A stretch of 59,685 nt of DNA from Oscillospiraceae bacterium (GTDB lineage: Bacteria; Bacillota; Clostridia; Oscillospirales; CAG-272). Below are positions 14,817 through 23,318 of the stretch, one piece after another; positions within the stretch are counted from its first letter, which is position 1, and each line of letters opens with the position of its first letter. The DNA is taken from contig SVQY01000010.1 of the NCBI GenBank assembly GCA_015065135.1, positions 1 through 59,685 on the forward strand. The letters run 5' to 3'. The position numbers were made by a program, and so were the translations under genes. A model generated the notes under the pieces. That model worked only from the letters and a program-made list of their open reading frames with translations, was not told where the DNA came from and did not search any database.

Positions 14817-16396
14817 TATGATTGTTTGATGTGCGAGAGCGTCAGCTTGACACGATCCGATATTTTCACGGTGCCGATACCGAAGATGGAGGTGTGTAGG
14901 ATGTCCTTAAAGGGCTCCGTCCAGTAGGCGGGAATGCCTGCTGCGCCCTTTGCAAGTCCCAGGATCGAGCCCACCGTGGCACCGTTGCAGTCGGTGTCAA
15001 AGCCGGTCTCTACTGCCATGCAGATCGAGCGACCGAAATCACCCTTACCGTAAAGCAGAGCCGCCGTCACCACCATCGCGTTGGAGATGGTATGGCACCA
15101 ATCGTGTCCCGAATGTTCATCAAATCTTTCGTGAATATGGGCAAAGCACGCGATCTCACTCACGCCGTTGCGGTACCCCTCCAGTATGCCCGTGATCGCT
15201 TCGTGCAGGCGGGAGGTGTGGGGGATCTCGGCAAGACCGCCCCGAATGATGTCCTCAATGTCGTCGGTCACCGCTGCCACCGCCAGCATAGCGGCCACCC
15301 ACATCTCGCCGTAAATGCCGTTTTTGACGTGGGAGATCGAGGCATCCCGAAAGGCCATTTCCGCCGCTGCCTCGGGATCGCCCGGGTTGATGTAGCCGAA
15401 ATAGTCGCCGCGGATCTGCGCACCGATCCACTCGCGGTAGGGGTTCTGATAGATTGCCGACTGCGGGGGCTCATAACCCTTTACAAAATTGCAGAATGCC
15501 ACGCGCTCCGCGGTGCAATAGGCATCCTTGGGCTGATATTTCAGCCACGCCCGTGCTACGTCAAGGGCGGTGAACGCTCTGCCGTATTTTTCAACGATCT
15601 TCTGTGCCAGCACCACGTAATTGGTGTCATCGTCCACGGGCATGCCGTCGATCTCGTCGGCATAGGGGCGTCCCTTCAGGGGAAAACGGTATTTTTCTGC
15701 CACGCCCTCCCGCAGATCGCTACGATAAATATAGCGATGCATAGGATAGTTATCGCTTTCTTTGAGAAAGGGGATAAGCTCATCGGTGCGCATACCCTCC
15801 ACAGTCTTGCCCAGCATACAGCCGCAGATGCGCCCGAGCCACGCGCCGCCGATCTTGCTTGCAAGGTGATTTTTGTCAGCTGCGCCCGAAACGGTATAAG
15901 GATGACGCAACGCACGGATGCCCTCAAGATCAGAGGGCTCGATATAGGGGTAGCCCTCTTTTTGCTTGGCGTGCAATACAATGTCGAACAGGATATCACC
16001 AAGTCGCTTCTTGATCTCGTTTTTAGGAAGCAGTCTGACGGCGTCAAACAGCTCCTTATAGGCTTCAATGTCAAGCCCTTCTTCAACAGATTGACGGTAT
16101 TCGGTCTGGAGGTTGGAGGAATAAAACTCCCAGTCGTGCATATTGGCATAGCTGGGCTTTACGGTCTTGTTGTACTGCATCTCCTCCACCACGCGGTTGT
16201 CGTTGCCAAGGATCAGAGCATCCAACGAAACGTCAAAGTGTCTGGCGATGGCGACCAGCTTGTCCAGCTCGGGCTGCGCCGTACCGCTTTCCCATTTCTG
16301 CACCGACTGGCGCGAGACGTGAAAAAGCTCCGCAAATTGCTCCTGCGACAGCTTTGCCGTTGTCCGAAGCTGATGGATCGTGTTACCAATATGCAT
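14816..16396 (-). CDS. HTH (XRE) - ADP-ribosylglycohydrolase fusion protein
   Basis: 526 aa. Residues 1-66 are a Cro/XRE helix-turn-helix (KLSQEQFAELFHVSRQSVQKW, then LDKLVAIARHFDVSLDAL). A ~110-residue helical linker follows. The remainder is an ADP-ribosylglycohydrolase (DraG/ARH) domain: SKIGGAWLGRICGCMLGK start, VDDDTNYVVL as the first metal cluster, and ETGFDTDCNGATVG near the end as the second. Such enzymes remove ADP-ribose from proteins or nucleic acids. I use ATG 16396 (GAGGTG six nt upstream, and it lies inside the transcript); upstream in-frame codons precede the promoter. Monocistronic. The fusion suggests a regulator whose catalytic domain senses or edits ADP-ribose; this is inference. 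Confidence 0.87.
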   Translation of the reverse strand: MHIGNTIHQLRTTAKLSQEQFAELFHVSRQSVQKWESGTAQPELDKLVAIARHFDVSLDALILGNDNRVVEEMQYNKTVKPSYANMHDWEFYSSNLQTEYRQSVEEGLDIEAYKELFDAVRLLPKNEIKKRLGDILFDIVLHAKQKEGYPYIEPSDLEGIRALRHPYTVSGAADKNHLASKIGGAWLGRICGCMLGKTVEGMRTDELIPFLKESDNYPMHRYIYRSDLREGVAEKYRFPLKGRPYADEIDGMPVDDDTNYVVLAQKIVEKYGRAFTALDVARAWLKYQPKDAYCTAERVAFCNFVKGYEPPQSAIYQNPYREWIGAQIRGDYFGYINPGDPEAAAEMAFRDASISHVKNGIYGEMWVAAMLAVAAVTDDIEDIIRGGLAEIPHTSRLHEAITGILEGYRNGVSEIACFAHIHERFDEHSGHDWCHTISNAMVVTAALLYGKGDFGRSICMAVETGFDTDCNGATVGSILGLAKGAAGIPAYWTEPFKDILHTSIFGIGTVKISDRVKLTLSHIKQS

Positions 16397-16420
16397 AAAA
16401 ACACCTCGCTTTCTGTTTCT

Positions 16421-16449
16421 ATCATAGCATAGAAAGAGCAGAAGCGCAA
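16421..16449 (-). promoter_or_regulatory. Promoter of the HTH-ADP-ribosylglycohydrolase gene
   Basis: Minus-strand TTGCGC (16444-16449), 17-nt spacer, TATGAT (16421-16426). It lies about 25 nt upstream of the chosen ATG. Confidence 0.6.
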
Positions 16450-16510
16450 GCACCCCCGGTGTGCAAAAGATGCAACCGCAGGTTGACACGGCGAAGCGGC
16501 CGTGGGAGGG

Positions 16511-16556
16511 AATGCACGCGAGATCCGTACACGTGCGCCGAATTTGATAACAAAAA
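16511..16556 (+). other. Non-coding stretch resembling the 3' end of the metallophosphoesterase gene
   Basis: The stretch ACACGTG...GAATTTGATAACAAAAAGCC closely matches 14450-14478 (GAATTTGATGACAAAAAGCC, 19 of 20). Read in frame it ends R-S-V-H-V-R-R-I-stop, against S-T-H-V-Y-R-I-stop in the intact gene. It may be a decayed 3' fragment or a shared pre-terminator sequence. Confidence 0.35.
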
Positions 16557-16578
16557 GCCAGCCGTTCGGCTGGCTTTT
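16552..16578 (-). terminator. Intrinsic terminator of the isomerase-like gene
   Basis: 11-bp stem AAAAGCCAGCC / GGCTGGCTTTT, 4-nt loop, T5 on the minus strand; it starts five nt after the stop codon. Confidence 0.88.
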
Positions 16579-16582
16579 CGTA

Positions 16583-17365
16583 TTACTTCATATACTTCGC
16601 AAGGAAGTCTGCGCTGATCTTCAGACTGTTAAAGGGTGTGCCTGCCCAGTTGTTATCCTGCTCTACCACATAGTGCTTGACTCCGATCTTCTCGGCGGCC
16701 TTCAGCACGCGATCCCAGGCGACCGAGCCGTTGCCCACCTCGGTGATGGCGGGCACGAGATGCTTCTCGTCCTTATCGCGCTTGAGGTACATATCCTTCA
16801 GGTGTAGAATATCGATTCTGCCCTCCAGCTTTTCCATCCAGTCCACTACGTCACCGCCGCCGGCTGCTACCCAGCAGGTGTCCAGCACAAAGGAGGTTGT
16901 GGCGGGATCCAGCCCCTCGTAGAGCAGGTCCATGATGGTCTTTTTGCCGTCTATGCGGATGAACTCAAAGTTGTGGTTGTGATAGGTCGTGCGGAAGCCG
17001 TGCTTGGCGTAAAGCTCCGCCGCTTTATTGAAATCGCGGATAAAATCCTTCAAGGCATTCAGATCTCTGCGGGGCTCGGAGGGCATACCGCCGATGCCGA
17101 TGTTGGTGGTGCCCCACATACGGTGGATCTCCATGGTCTTTTCGGGATCGTGCTGAATATCCTCCCAGCTGTAGTGGGTGCCGATCACGGCGATGCCGTG
17201 CTTTTGCAGCAGCTCGCCGAAGAGCTTGGCGTCAAAGGCGTTGCCCGCGGTGTGCGCCTCGGTATAGCCCAGCGCGCGGAGCTTGGCAAACGCCAGATCC
17301 GCAAACTCGGGATCCTGCAGATAATCACGGACGGTGTAGAGCTGTACGCCCAGATTTTTAAACAT
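16583..17365 (-). CDS. Sugar phosphate isomerase/epimerase-like TIM-barrel protein
   Basis: 260 aa, xylose isomerase-like TIM barrel (AP endonuclease family 2 superfamily). Opening LGVQLYTVRDYL is typical of this family. Metal-ligand candidates are the TYHNHNFEF stretch near residue 126, FVLDTCWVAAGG near 158, DILHLKDMY near 186, and a late YVVEQDN acidic residue. It probably acts on a sugar or inositol derivative in the cytosol; the exact reaction is not determinable. GGAGG lies seven nt before the ATG. Single-gene unit with its own promoter and terminator. Confidence 0.85.
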   Translation of the reverse strand: MFKNLGVQLYTVRDYLQDPEFADLAFAKLRALGYTEAHTAGNAFDAKLFGELLQKHGIAVIGTHYSWEDIQHDPEKTMEIHRMWGTTNIGIGGMPSEPRRDLNALKDFIRDFNKAAELYAKHGFRTTYHNHNFEFIRIDGKKTIMDLLYEGLDPATTSFVLDTCWVAAGGGDVVDWMEKLEGRIDILHLKDMYLKRDKDEKHLVPAITEVGNGSVAWDRVLKAAEKIGVKHYVVEQDNNWAGTPFNSLKISADFLAKYMK

Positions 17366-17415
17366 GACGGGTCCTCCGTAAAAAATAGAATTTGCAAGCT
17401 TGCGATTGCAGTTTC

Positions 17416-17444
17416 ATTTTATCATATGGCAGCGGGATTTGCAA
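17416..17444 (-). promoter_or_regulatory. Promoter of the isomerase-like gene
   Basis: Minus-strand TTGCAA (17439-17444), 17-nt spacer, TAAAAT (17416-17421). Confidence 0.65.
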
Positions 17445-17465
17445 GAGCTGTGGTCATTTTGCTTG

Positions 17466-18377
17466 TCAGATATCGAAATGCTTGATCGCCCGCAGGGCGG
17501 TGCCGTTTTCGAATTCCCGCACCTCGCCGAGGGCAAAGAATTTGCCGTTTGCATCGCAAAGTCGTACACGTGTGCCGATTTTATGATCAACACCAATCTT
17601 TTTTTGGTAGATCTCGCAGCCGTTGCGGCAGAGCTTTTCGTAAAAGGCGGGGAGAGAGACGGCGGGCAGATCCGCAAACAGGCTCTCCACGGGGCGGAGC
17701 AGGGCAAGGCGCTGCTCGTCGCTCATCGCCTCCAGATCCTCGGGGGTGACCGCCTCCTCCAGGGAGAACTCACCCGTGTGGGTGCGGCGCAGGGCTGCCA
17801 TCACGCCGCCGCAGCCGAGCGCCTTGCCGATATCGGCGCAAAGGGTGCGAATATAGGTGCCTGCCGAGCAGGTCACCTCAAGAGCGTAATCGCCGCTCTC
17901 CAAGGGGGTACAGGAGATAGAATGTACCGTAACGGGGCGCGCTTTTCGCTCAATTTCAATGCCCCTGCGCGCCAGATCCACTAGCTTTTGACCGTTCACC
18001 TTCAGGGCACTGTACATGGGGGGCACCTGCAGGATCTCCCCTGCAAAGGAGCTTGCGGCCTCCTTGACACGATCAGGGGCGGGAATGTCCGCGGAGGTGG
18101 TGAGGATTTGCCCCGTGACGTCCTCGGTGTCTGTGGTCATCCCCAAGCGCATATTGGCACAATAGGACTTGTTGTGGACGGTCAGGTATTCCGCTGCCTT
18201 GGCGGCTCTGCCGATCAGAATGACCAGCACGCCCGTTGCCATGGGGTCAAGAGTGCCCGTGTGCCCCACCTTGCGGGTGTGATACAGGCGGCGTACCTTG
18301 CCCACCACGTCGTGGGAGGTCATGCCTTGAGGCTTGTCTATCACAAGCACACCGCAGGGCTCAAATTTTTCTTCCAT
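17466..18377 (-). CDS. truB: tRNA pseudouridine(55) synthase
   Basis: Forms pseudouridine 55 in the T-loop of tRNAs. 303 aa from ATG 18377, chosen because GGAGAG lies four nt upstream; an ATG four codons earlier has no site. Motifs: GVLVIDKPQGMTSHDVV, RKVGHTGTLDPMATGVL with the catalytic Asp (residue about 44), YSALKVNGQKLVDLARRG, and SAGTYIRTLCADIG. The C-terminal ~70 residues form a PUA-like domain. It lies 66 nt after the nitroreductase gene, beyond a terminator, so readthrough or a weak local promoter must feed it. Usual partners rbfA and ribF are absent. Confidence 0.95.
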   Translation of the reverse strand: MEEKFEPCGVLVIDKPQGMTSHDVVGKVRRLYHTRKVGHTGTLDPMATGVLVILIGRAAKAAEYLTVHNKSYCANMRLGMTTDTEDVTGQILTTSADIPAPDRVKEAASSFAGEILQVPPMYSALKVNGQKLVDLARRGIEIERKARPVTVHSISCTPLESGDYALEVTCSAGTYIRTLCADIGKALGCGGVMAALRRTHTGEFSLEEAVTPEDLEAMSDEQRLALLRPVESLFADLPAVSLPAFYEKLCRNGCEIYQKKIGVDHKIGTRVRLCDANGKFFALGEVREFENGTALRAIKHFDI

Positions 18378-18394
18378 AGAACTCTCCATTTTTG

Positions 18395-18436
18395 AAAAAG
18401 CCGCAAACGGTACGAGTTTTTCGCACTTTTTGCGGC
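18395..18436 (-). terminator. Intrinsic terminator after the nitroreductase gene
   Basis: 8-bp stem GCCGCAAA / TTTGCGGC with a long 21-nt loop and T5 on the minus strand. Probably partial. Confidence 0.6.
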
Positions 18437-18443
18437 CTTTTTG

Positions 18444-19019
18444 TTAAATCAGCACCTCGTCCAGACCGCGCTTGGGCACGCAATGGTTGCCTGCGGCATC
18501 GCGGTAATAGGTGAGGGAGCCGTTGTGGGCATCGGTCAGGAGCGCCCGCTCGGCAGGCTTGCCGAGGGCGATCACCAGCTCGGGGCGATAGCGATCGGGA
18601 ATGTTGAAATCCGTCACCAGACGGCTCGGATCAAAGCTGCCCAACATACAGCCCCCAAAGCCCTGCTCGGTAGCGGCAAGCAGAATGGTCTGGGCGGCAA
18701 TGCCCACGTCCTTCAGGGCAAGGGTGTCGGGGCTGCCCACTTCTTTGTCGGTAAAGATCATAATATAACCGGTGGGCTTGCCGTTCTCGGGGGGCAGCTT
18801 GATATCCTTCAGTGCGGTGCCGAAGCGAGCGTTGCAGACCATCTTGTCCAGCTCCGCGCGTTCGGTCAGAATACGGTAGCGCAGCGGCTGCTTGTTCATG
18901 CCCGAGGCGGTGCGACGGGCAAGATCCACCAGCGCGGTCATCGTTTCAAGGGTGATCGGCTGGCTCTCATCAAAGCTGCGGCAGGTGCGGTTGCGCAGCA
19001 CCAGACTTTCCATCATCAT
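18444..19019 (-). CDS. Nitroreductase-family flavoprotein
   Basis: 191 aa, FMN-dependent oxidoreductase family. Visible: RNRTCRSFDESQPI N-terminal FMN phosphate-binding segment, ARRTASGMNKQPLRYRI with the Asn-Lys-Gln that contacts flavin, DVGIAAQTILLAATEQGFGGCMLG core helix, and LVIALGKPAE near the end. AAGGAG lies seven nt before the ATG triplet run. It follows trmB by four nt in the ychF-trmB operon. The physiological substrate is unknown; association with trmB is probably only positional. Confidence 0.88.
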   Translation of the reverse strand: MMMESLVLRNRTCRSFDESQPITLETMTALVDLARRTASGMNKQPLRYRILTERAELDKMVCNARFGTALKDIKLPPENGKPTGYIMIFTDKEVGSPDTLALKDVGIAAQTILLAATEQGFGGCMLGSFDPSRLVTDFNIPDRYRPELVIALGKPAERALLTDAHNGSLTYYRDAAGNHCVPKRGLDEVLI

Positions 19020-19023
19020 AGCA

Positions 19024-19680
19024 TTACTCCTTAAAGTGGACGGTCACGGCGTGAATGGGGTATCCCTTTTCCGACCAGGCCTTTTCATATTCGGTCATCA
19101 CGTTGCCCTCGTTTTGCGGACTGTTGTGCAGATCGCGGGTCAGATCGGTCATAGGCAGCCCCATTGCCTCAAACTCCTCCAGCGAGAAATCAAACAGTCC
19201 CACATTGTCGGTCTTGAAGCGCAAAATGCCGTCCTTTTTCAATACCGTTTTGTATTTTTCCAAAAAAGCGCGATAGGTAAGGCGGCGCTTGGCGTGGCGA
19301 GCCTTGGGCCAGGGATCGCTGAAATTCAGATAGAGGCAGTCCACGCTATGGGCGGGAAACCACTCTGTGAGGTTTTCGGCGTTGCCGATAAGAAAGCGCA
19401 GATTGTCGGGGCGGCTCTCCTTGCAGGCATCTGCCTTTTCCAAAGCGGTGCAGGCCACATCGGCCACACATTCCATCGCAATAAAATTCACATCGGGATA
19501 TTTGGCGGCCATGCCGCAGGCAAAATTACCCTTGCCGCAGCCGATCTCAAGGTGCAGTGCCTTTTCCTTATCGGCAAAGGGGGTGCGTGGGTCTTCTTTC
19601 AGTACGGTGGGATCCTCAATGAGCAGGTGGGCGCAGGCGGCAATGCGCTCGGCACCGTGCTTTTTTTTGCGGGCGCGCAT
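19024..19680 (-). CDS. trmB: tRNA (guanine-N7-)-methyltransferase
   Basis: SAM-dependent enzyme making m7G46 in tRNA variable loops. 218 aa, standard length. Motifs: LEIGCGKGNF SAM-binding glycine loop near residues 47-56, FIAMECVADVA motif II, and LNFSDPWPKARHAKRRLT, the family-diagnostic stretch near 130-147, with a C-terminal TDLTRDLHN. Its start codon overlaps the ychF stop by one base (TGATG), indicating translational coupling. Confidence 0.96.
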   Translation of the reverse strand: MRARKKKHGAERIAACAHLLIEDPTVLKEDPRTPFADKEKALHLEIGCGKGNFACGMAAKYPDVNFIAMECVADVACTALEKADACKESRPDNLRFLIGNAENLTEWFPAHSVDCLYLNFSDPWPKARHAKRRLTYRAFLEKYKTVLKKDGILRFKTDNVGLFDFSLEEFEAMGLPMTDLTRDLHNSPQNEGNVMTEYEKAWSEKGYPIHAVTVHFKE

Positions 19681-20774
19681 CAGACGTTGAAGCGGAAGAC
19701 AACGATGTCTCCGTCCTGCATCACGTATTCCTTACCCTCGGAGCGCAGCAGACCTGCCTCCTTAACGCCGTTCATGGTGCCGATGCGCTTCAGGTCGTCA
19801 AACGCCACCACCTCGGCACGGATAAAGCCGCGCTCAAAGTCGCTGTGGATCTTGCCGGCAGCGCCGGGAGCCTTAGTGCCGCGGACAATGGTCCAGGCAC
19901 GGACCTCCTTGGGGCCTGCGGTGAGGAAGCTGATCAGACCCAGCAGGGAATAACTTGCTTTAATGAGGCGATCCAGGCCGCTCTCGGCAATGCCGAGAGC
20001 CTCCAGAAAGGCTTGCTTTTCCTCGCCGGAAAGCTCGGCGATCTCGGCCTCGATCTGGGCACAAACGGGCAGCACCTCGGCGTGCTCGCTGTCCGCAAAG
20101 GCCTTCAGCTTGACGTAATGGGGGTTATCGGTGGGCTCCATACCTGCCTCGTCCTCGCTGACGTTGGCGGCGTAGATCACCGGCTTCATAGTGAGCAGGG
20201 GCGTGTCGTAAAGCATGGCGCGCTCGTCATCGGAAAGCTCCATGGTGCGGGCGGTAAAGCCGTCGGAGAGGGTCTGATAGATCCGCTCAAACAGGGCCAG
20301 CTCACCGGCAAGGGTCTTGTCACCCTTCATTGCCTTCTTTACGCGATCGATACGACGCTCCACCATCTCCATATCGGAGAAGATCAGCTCCATATTGATG
20401 GTCTCTACATCTCGCATCGGATCCACGGCACCGTCCACGTGAATGATGTTATCGTCGTTGAAGCAGCGCACCACGTGAATGATGGCATCCACCTCACGGA
20501 TGTGAGAGAGGAATTTGTTGCCAAGGCCCTCTCCCTTGGAGGCACCGCGCACCAGACCCGCAATATCCACGAATTCGATCACGGCAGGGGTGTACTTTTC
20601 GGGTGCATACATCTCGGCAAGAAAATCCATACGGCTATCCGGCACTGCCACCACGCCCACGTTGGGCTCAATAGTACAAAAGGGGTAGTTTGCGGATTCC
20701 GCGCCGGCGTTGGTGAGTGCGTTGAACAGAGTGCTTTTTCCCACGTTGGGAAGTCCTACGATACCAAGTTTCAT
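19680..20774 (-). CDS. ychF: Obg-family ATPase/GTPase YchF
   Basis: 364 aa, ribosome-associated P-loop NTPase that prefers ATP in studied members. G1 loop GLPNVGKST at residues 6-14, G3 [10 protein letters not shown] near 70, followed by the coiled-coil/helical domain and a C-terminal TGS domain ([38 protein letters not shown]). The family-typical KSTLFNALT is present. First gene of the ychF-trmB-nitroreductase operon, with a clear promoter upstream. AAGGAG precedes the ATG. Confidence 0.97.
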   Translation of the reverse strand: MKLGIVGLPNVGKSTLFNALTNAGAESANYPFCTIEPNVGVVAVPDSRMDFLAEMYAPEKYTPAVIEFVDIAGLVRGASKGEGLGNKFLSHIREVDAIIHVVRCFNDDNIIHVDGAVDPMRDVETINMELIFSDMEMVERRIDRVKKAMKGDKTLAGELALFERIYQTLSDGFTARTMELSDDERAMLYDTPLLTMKPVIYAANVSEDEAGMEPTDNPHYVKLKAFADSEHAEVLPVCAQIEAEIAELSGEEKQAFLEALGIAESGLDRLIKASYSLLGLISFLTAGPKEVRAWTIVRGTKAPGAAGKIHSDFERGFIRAEVVAFDDLKRIGTMNGVKEAGLLRSEGKEYVMQDGDIVVFRFNV

Positions 20775-20826
20775 AAAATCTCCTTACTGCAAAGGGCAGG
20801 AGCCCCGCTCATTTGTCAATCATCTC

Positions 20827-20855
20827 ATTATACCGCAAGATCGTGTTTTTTTCAA
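20827..20855 (-). promoter_or_regulatory. Sigma-A promoter of the ychF operon
   Basis: Minus-strand TTGAAA (20850-20855), 17-nt spacer, TATAAT (20827-20832). Confidence 0.75.
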
Positions 20856-20935
20856 TAGGGGTTTCAAATTTCGTTGCTTTTTTTCAAAGTATGGCGGTTT
20901 TGAAGAAAAATTTGGTGATATTATAAAAAAAGGGC

Positions 20936-20964
20936 TTTTCAAAATTAAAAAACTATGTTATAAT
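20936..20964 (+). promoter_or_regulatory. Promoter of the two-component/HtrA/MgtC operon
   Basis: TTTTCA (20936-20941), 17-nt spacer, perfect TATAAT (20959-20964). A ~105-nt leader follows with a small CTGCT...AGCAG stem at about 20977-20995. Apart from the two divergent promoters, the 301-nt gap 20775-21075 is AT-rich and shows no gene. Confidence 0.6.
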
Positions 20965-21075
20965 ATAAAAAATAAACTGCTTTTACAGGAGCAGCTTGCA
21001 TACTTTTCAGATTTCTTCACGCAACGTGCAGAAGGAACCGATAAAATCAGAGAAACCCGAGAGGAGGCGTTTTTT

Positions 21076-21768
21076 ATGCTTGGAGTAAAATTGCTGGTCG
21101 TGGATGACGATCCCAATATCTGCGACATTCTCAAAACGCATTTTGAAAAAGAGGGCTATGACGTGATTACCGCTGGTGACGGCGTGGAGGGCGTTACAGC
21201 CTTTAAGGTCGGCTCGCCCGATCTGGTGCTGCTGGATATCATGCTGCCCAAAATGGACGGACAGCAGGTGCTGACCGAGATCCGAAAGGAGTCCAGCAAG
21301 CCCGTTATTATGGTCACCGCCAAGGGCGAGGTGTTTGACAAGGTGCTGGGCCTGGAGATGGGTGCAGATGATTTTGTGGTCAAGCCCTTTGATTTAAAGG
21401 AGCTCTCTGCGCGTGTCAAGGCTGTGCTGCGCCGTTATCAGGTCCATATGCAGCCCGACGAGGGGGATGTGATCAAGTACGAGAACTTTGAGATCAGCCA
21501 GGAAAAGTTTGAGCTGAAGCTGCGCGGCAAAAAGGTGGATATTCCCCCCAAGGAGCTGCAGCTGCTCTATTGCCTTGCCTCCAACCCCAATCGCGTGTTC
21601 AGCCGCGAGCTGCTGCTGGAGCACGTGTGGGATTTTGCCTTTCTCGGCGATTCGCGTACGGTGGATGTACACATCAAGCGTCTGCGCGAAAAGCTGGAGG
21701 GCGTTTCGGATAAGTGGGCCCTGAAGACGGTCTGGGGCATCGGCTACAAATTCGAGCTGTATAACTAA
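21076..21768 (+). CDS. OmpR/PhoB-family response regulator
   Basis: 230 aa. Receiver domain residues 1-120 with acidic pocket VVDDDPN near 8-14, phosphoacceptor Asp54 in VLLDIMLPKMDG, VTAKG and FVVKPFD with the conserved Lys. The winged-helix DNA-binding domain spans about 130-230 (IPPKELQLLYCLASNPNRVFSR, then DSRTVDVHIKRLREKL). Start ATG 21076 follows GAGGAGG by about eight nt. First gene of an operon with a histidine kinase, HtrA and two MgtC-like genes, so it likely governs an envelope or ion stress response. Confidence 0.95.
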   Translation: MLGVKLLVVDDDPNICDILKTHFEKEGYDVITAGDGVEGVTAFKVGSPDLVLLDIMLPKMDGQQVLTEIRKESSKPVIMVTAKGEVFDKVLGLEMGADDFVVKPFDLKELSARVKAVLRRYQVHMQPDEGDVIKYENFEISQEKFELKLRGKKVDIPPKELQLLYCLASNPNRVFSRELLLEHVWDFAFLGDSRTVDVHIKRLREKLEGVSDKWALKTVWGIGYKFELYN

Positions 21769-21773
21769 ATCAC

Positions 21774-21809
21774 GGGATGCCGCTGCAGAAGCGTCTGCGG
21801 CGGCATCCC
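21774..21809 (+). other. Intercistronic hairpin between regulator and kinase genes
   Basis: 10-bp stem GGGATGCCGC / GCGGCATCCC, with a run of alternating GCGCGC just after it and no T run. Possible mRNA processing or attenuation site. Confidence 0.55.
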
Positions 21810-21853
21810 CCATATGCGCGCGAGTGCGCGCGAGGATAAAAGCGAGGGCGACT

Positions 21854-23308
21854 ATGTTCAAAAGCGTATATGCCAAATATATATCGACATTTATGCTGAT
21901 CATTTTCGTCAGCTTTCTGATTCTGGTGATGATCGTGACCGGCATGGTCAACAGCTACGCCTCCGGTGCTAAGGAGGAGCTGCTGACGCACGCAGCCGAG
22001 GGCGCTGCGGAATTTTTGGAGGCAAGGACCTCCAACGGGCTGAAAACGGATTTCGGGCAGATGATCGAAAACACCTCGGATGATGTGGACCGTATGCTCC
22101 GCGCCTTTGCCGCAATGGATGAGGATATGACTATCCTGCTGGTGGATAACACCGACGGTGCGGTGGTGCGTATGATCACGCCGGGCGGCGAAGCGACGGC
22201 AGGGGATGCGGTGATCCCGCGAAATGTTATTCTGGAGGTCAACTCGGGCAGTAGCTCGGGTGAGCTGCAGAGCCTTGACGGGGTGTTTGATACCGCTCAC
22301 TTTTTCCGCACCGCACCGGTCTATACCGATGACGGATATGCCTGTGGCACGGTGTTTGCCTGTGCCTCCTCCAGAAACAGAGACGAGCTGCTGGGTGTGA
22401 TGATCAAAACCATTCTGATCGCCTCCCTGTGGGTCATGCTGGCGGCGTTGGTGGCAGTTTATATTCTGACCGAGCGCGTGATCGGTCCCTTGAAGGATAT
22501 GAGCCGTATGGCAAAGGAATTTGCCAAGGGCAACTATGCGGCGCGCGTGCGCGTGCGCGGCAACGATGAGGTATCCGAGCTGGCGCGTGCGTTTAATAAT
22601 ATGGCGGAGTCCATCTCGCGCCTGGAGCTGATGCGCAACACCTTCGTGGCTAACGTATCCCACGATCTGCGTACGCCGATGACCACCATTTCCGGCTTTA
22701 TCGATAACATTCTCTCCGGGGCGATCCCGGACGAGAAGCGCGGCTATTATCTGGAGCTGATCCGTACCGAGGTGCAGCGCCTGGCGCGTCTGGTCACCTC
22801 GCTGCTGGATATTTCCCGTATCCAGGCCGGGGATCGCAAATTTGATCTCAGACCCTTTGATATCTGCGAGATGGCGCGTCGCATTCTGATCTCCTTTGAG
22901 GCAAAGATCGAGGCGAAGCATTTGGATGTGGAGTTTTCCTGTGATGAGGAGCGTATCCTTGCCATGGCGGATTATGACGCGATCTATCAGATCCTGTATA
23001 ACCTGTGCGACAACGCGGTAAAATTCTCGAGAGAGGGCGGAAAGCTTTCTGTCTCGCTGCGCTTTGCCGAGGAACAGCGTGTGGCCATTTCTGTTTATAA
23101 TGAGGGTGAGGGTATCGCGAAGGATGACCTGCCTTACGTGTTTGAGCGTTTTTATAAGGGCGATAAGAGCCGCGGCCTCGACAAGAGCGGTGCGGGTCTT
23201 GGCCTGTTTATTGCCAAGACCATTATGGATGCACACCATGAGCGGATCTGGGTAGAGAGCGAGCAGGGTAAATACTGCTGCTTCAATTTCATTTTACCTT
23301 TGGCGTAA
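21854..23308 (+). CDS. Membrane sensor histidine kinase
   Basis: 484 aa. Two transmembrane helices (residues about 10-31 and 186-207) flank an extracytoplasmic sensor of ~150 residues. Then come a HAMP linker (ERVIGPLKDMSRMAKEFAKG), the HisKA dimerisation helix with His270 in FVANVSHDLRTPM, an N-box LCDNAVKFS, and G-boxes GEGIAKDD and GAGLGLFIAK. Start ATG 21854 is used because GAGGG lies five nt upstream; an earlier in-frame ATG does not have one. It pairs with the preceding OmpR-type regulator. Confidence 0.94.
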   Translation: MFKSVYAKYISTFMLIIFVSFLILVMIVTGMVNSYASGAKEELLTHAAEGAAEFLEARTSNGLKTDFGQMIENTSDDVDRMLRAFAAMDEDMTILLVDNTDGAVVRMITPGGEATAGDAVIPRNVILEVNSGSSSGELQSLDGVFDTAHFFRTAPVYTDDGYACGTVFACASSRNRDELLGVMIKTILIASLWVMLAALVAVYILTERVIGPLKDMSRMAKEFAKGNYAARVRVRGNDEVSELARAFNNMAESISRLELMRNTFVANVSHDLRTPMTTISGFIDNILSGAIPDEKRGYYLELIRTEVQRLARLVTSLLDISRIQAGDRKFDLRPFDICEMARRILISFEAKIEAKHLDVEFSCDEERILAMADYDAIYQILYNLCDNAVKFSREGGKLSVSLRFAEEQRVAISVYNEGEGIAKDDLPYVFERFYKGDKSRGLDKSGAGLGLFIAKTIMDAHHERIWVESEQGKYCCFNFILPLA

Positions 23309-23318
23309 AGGAGATCGT

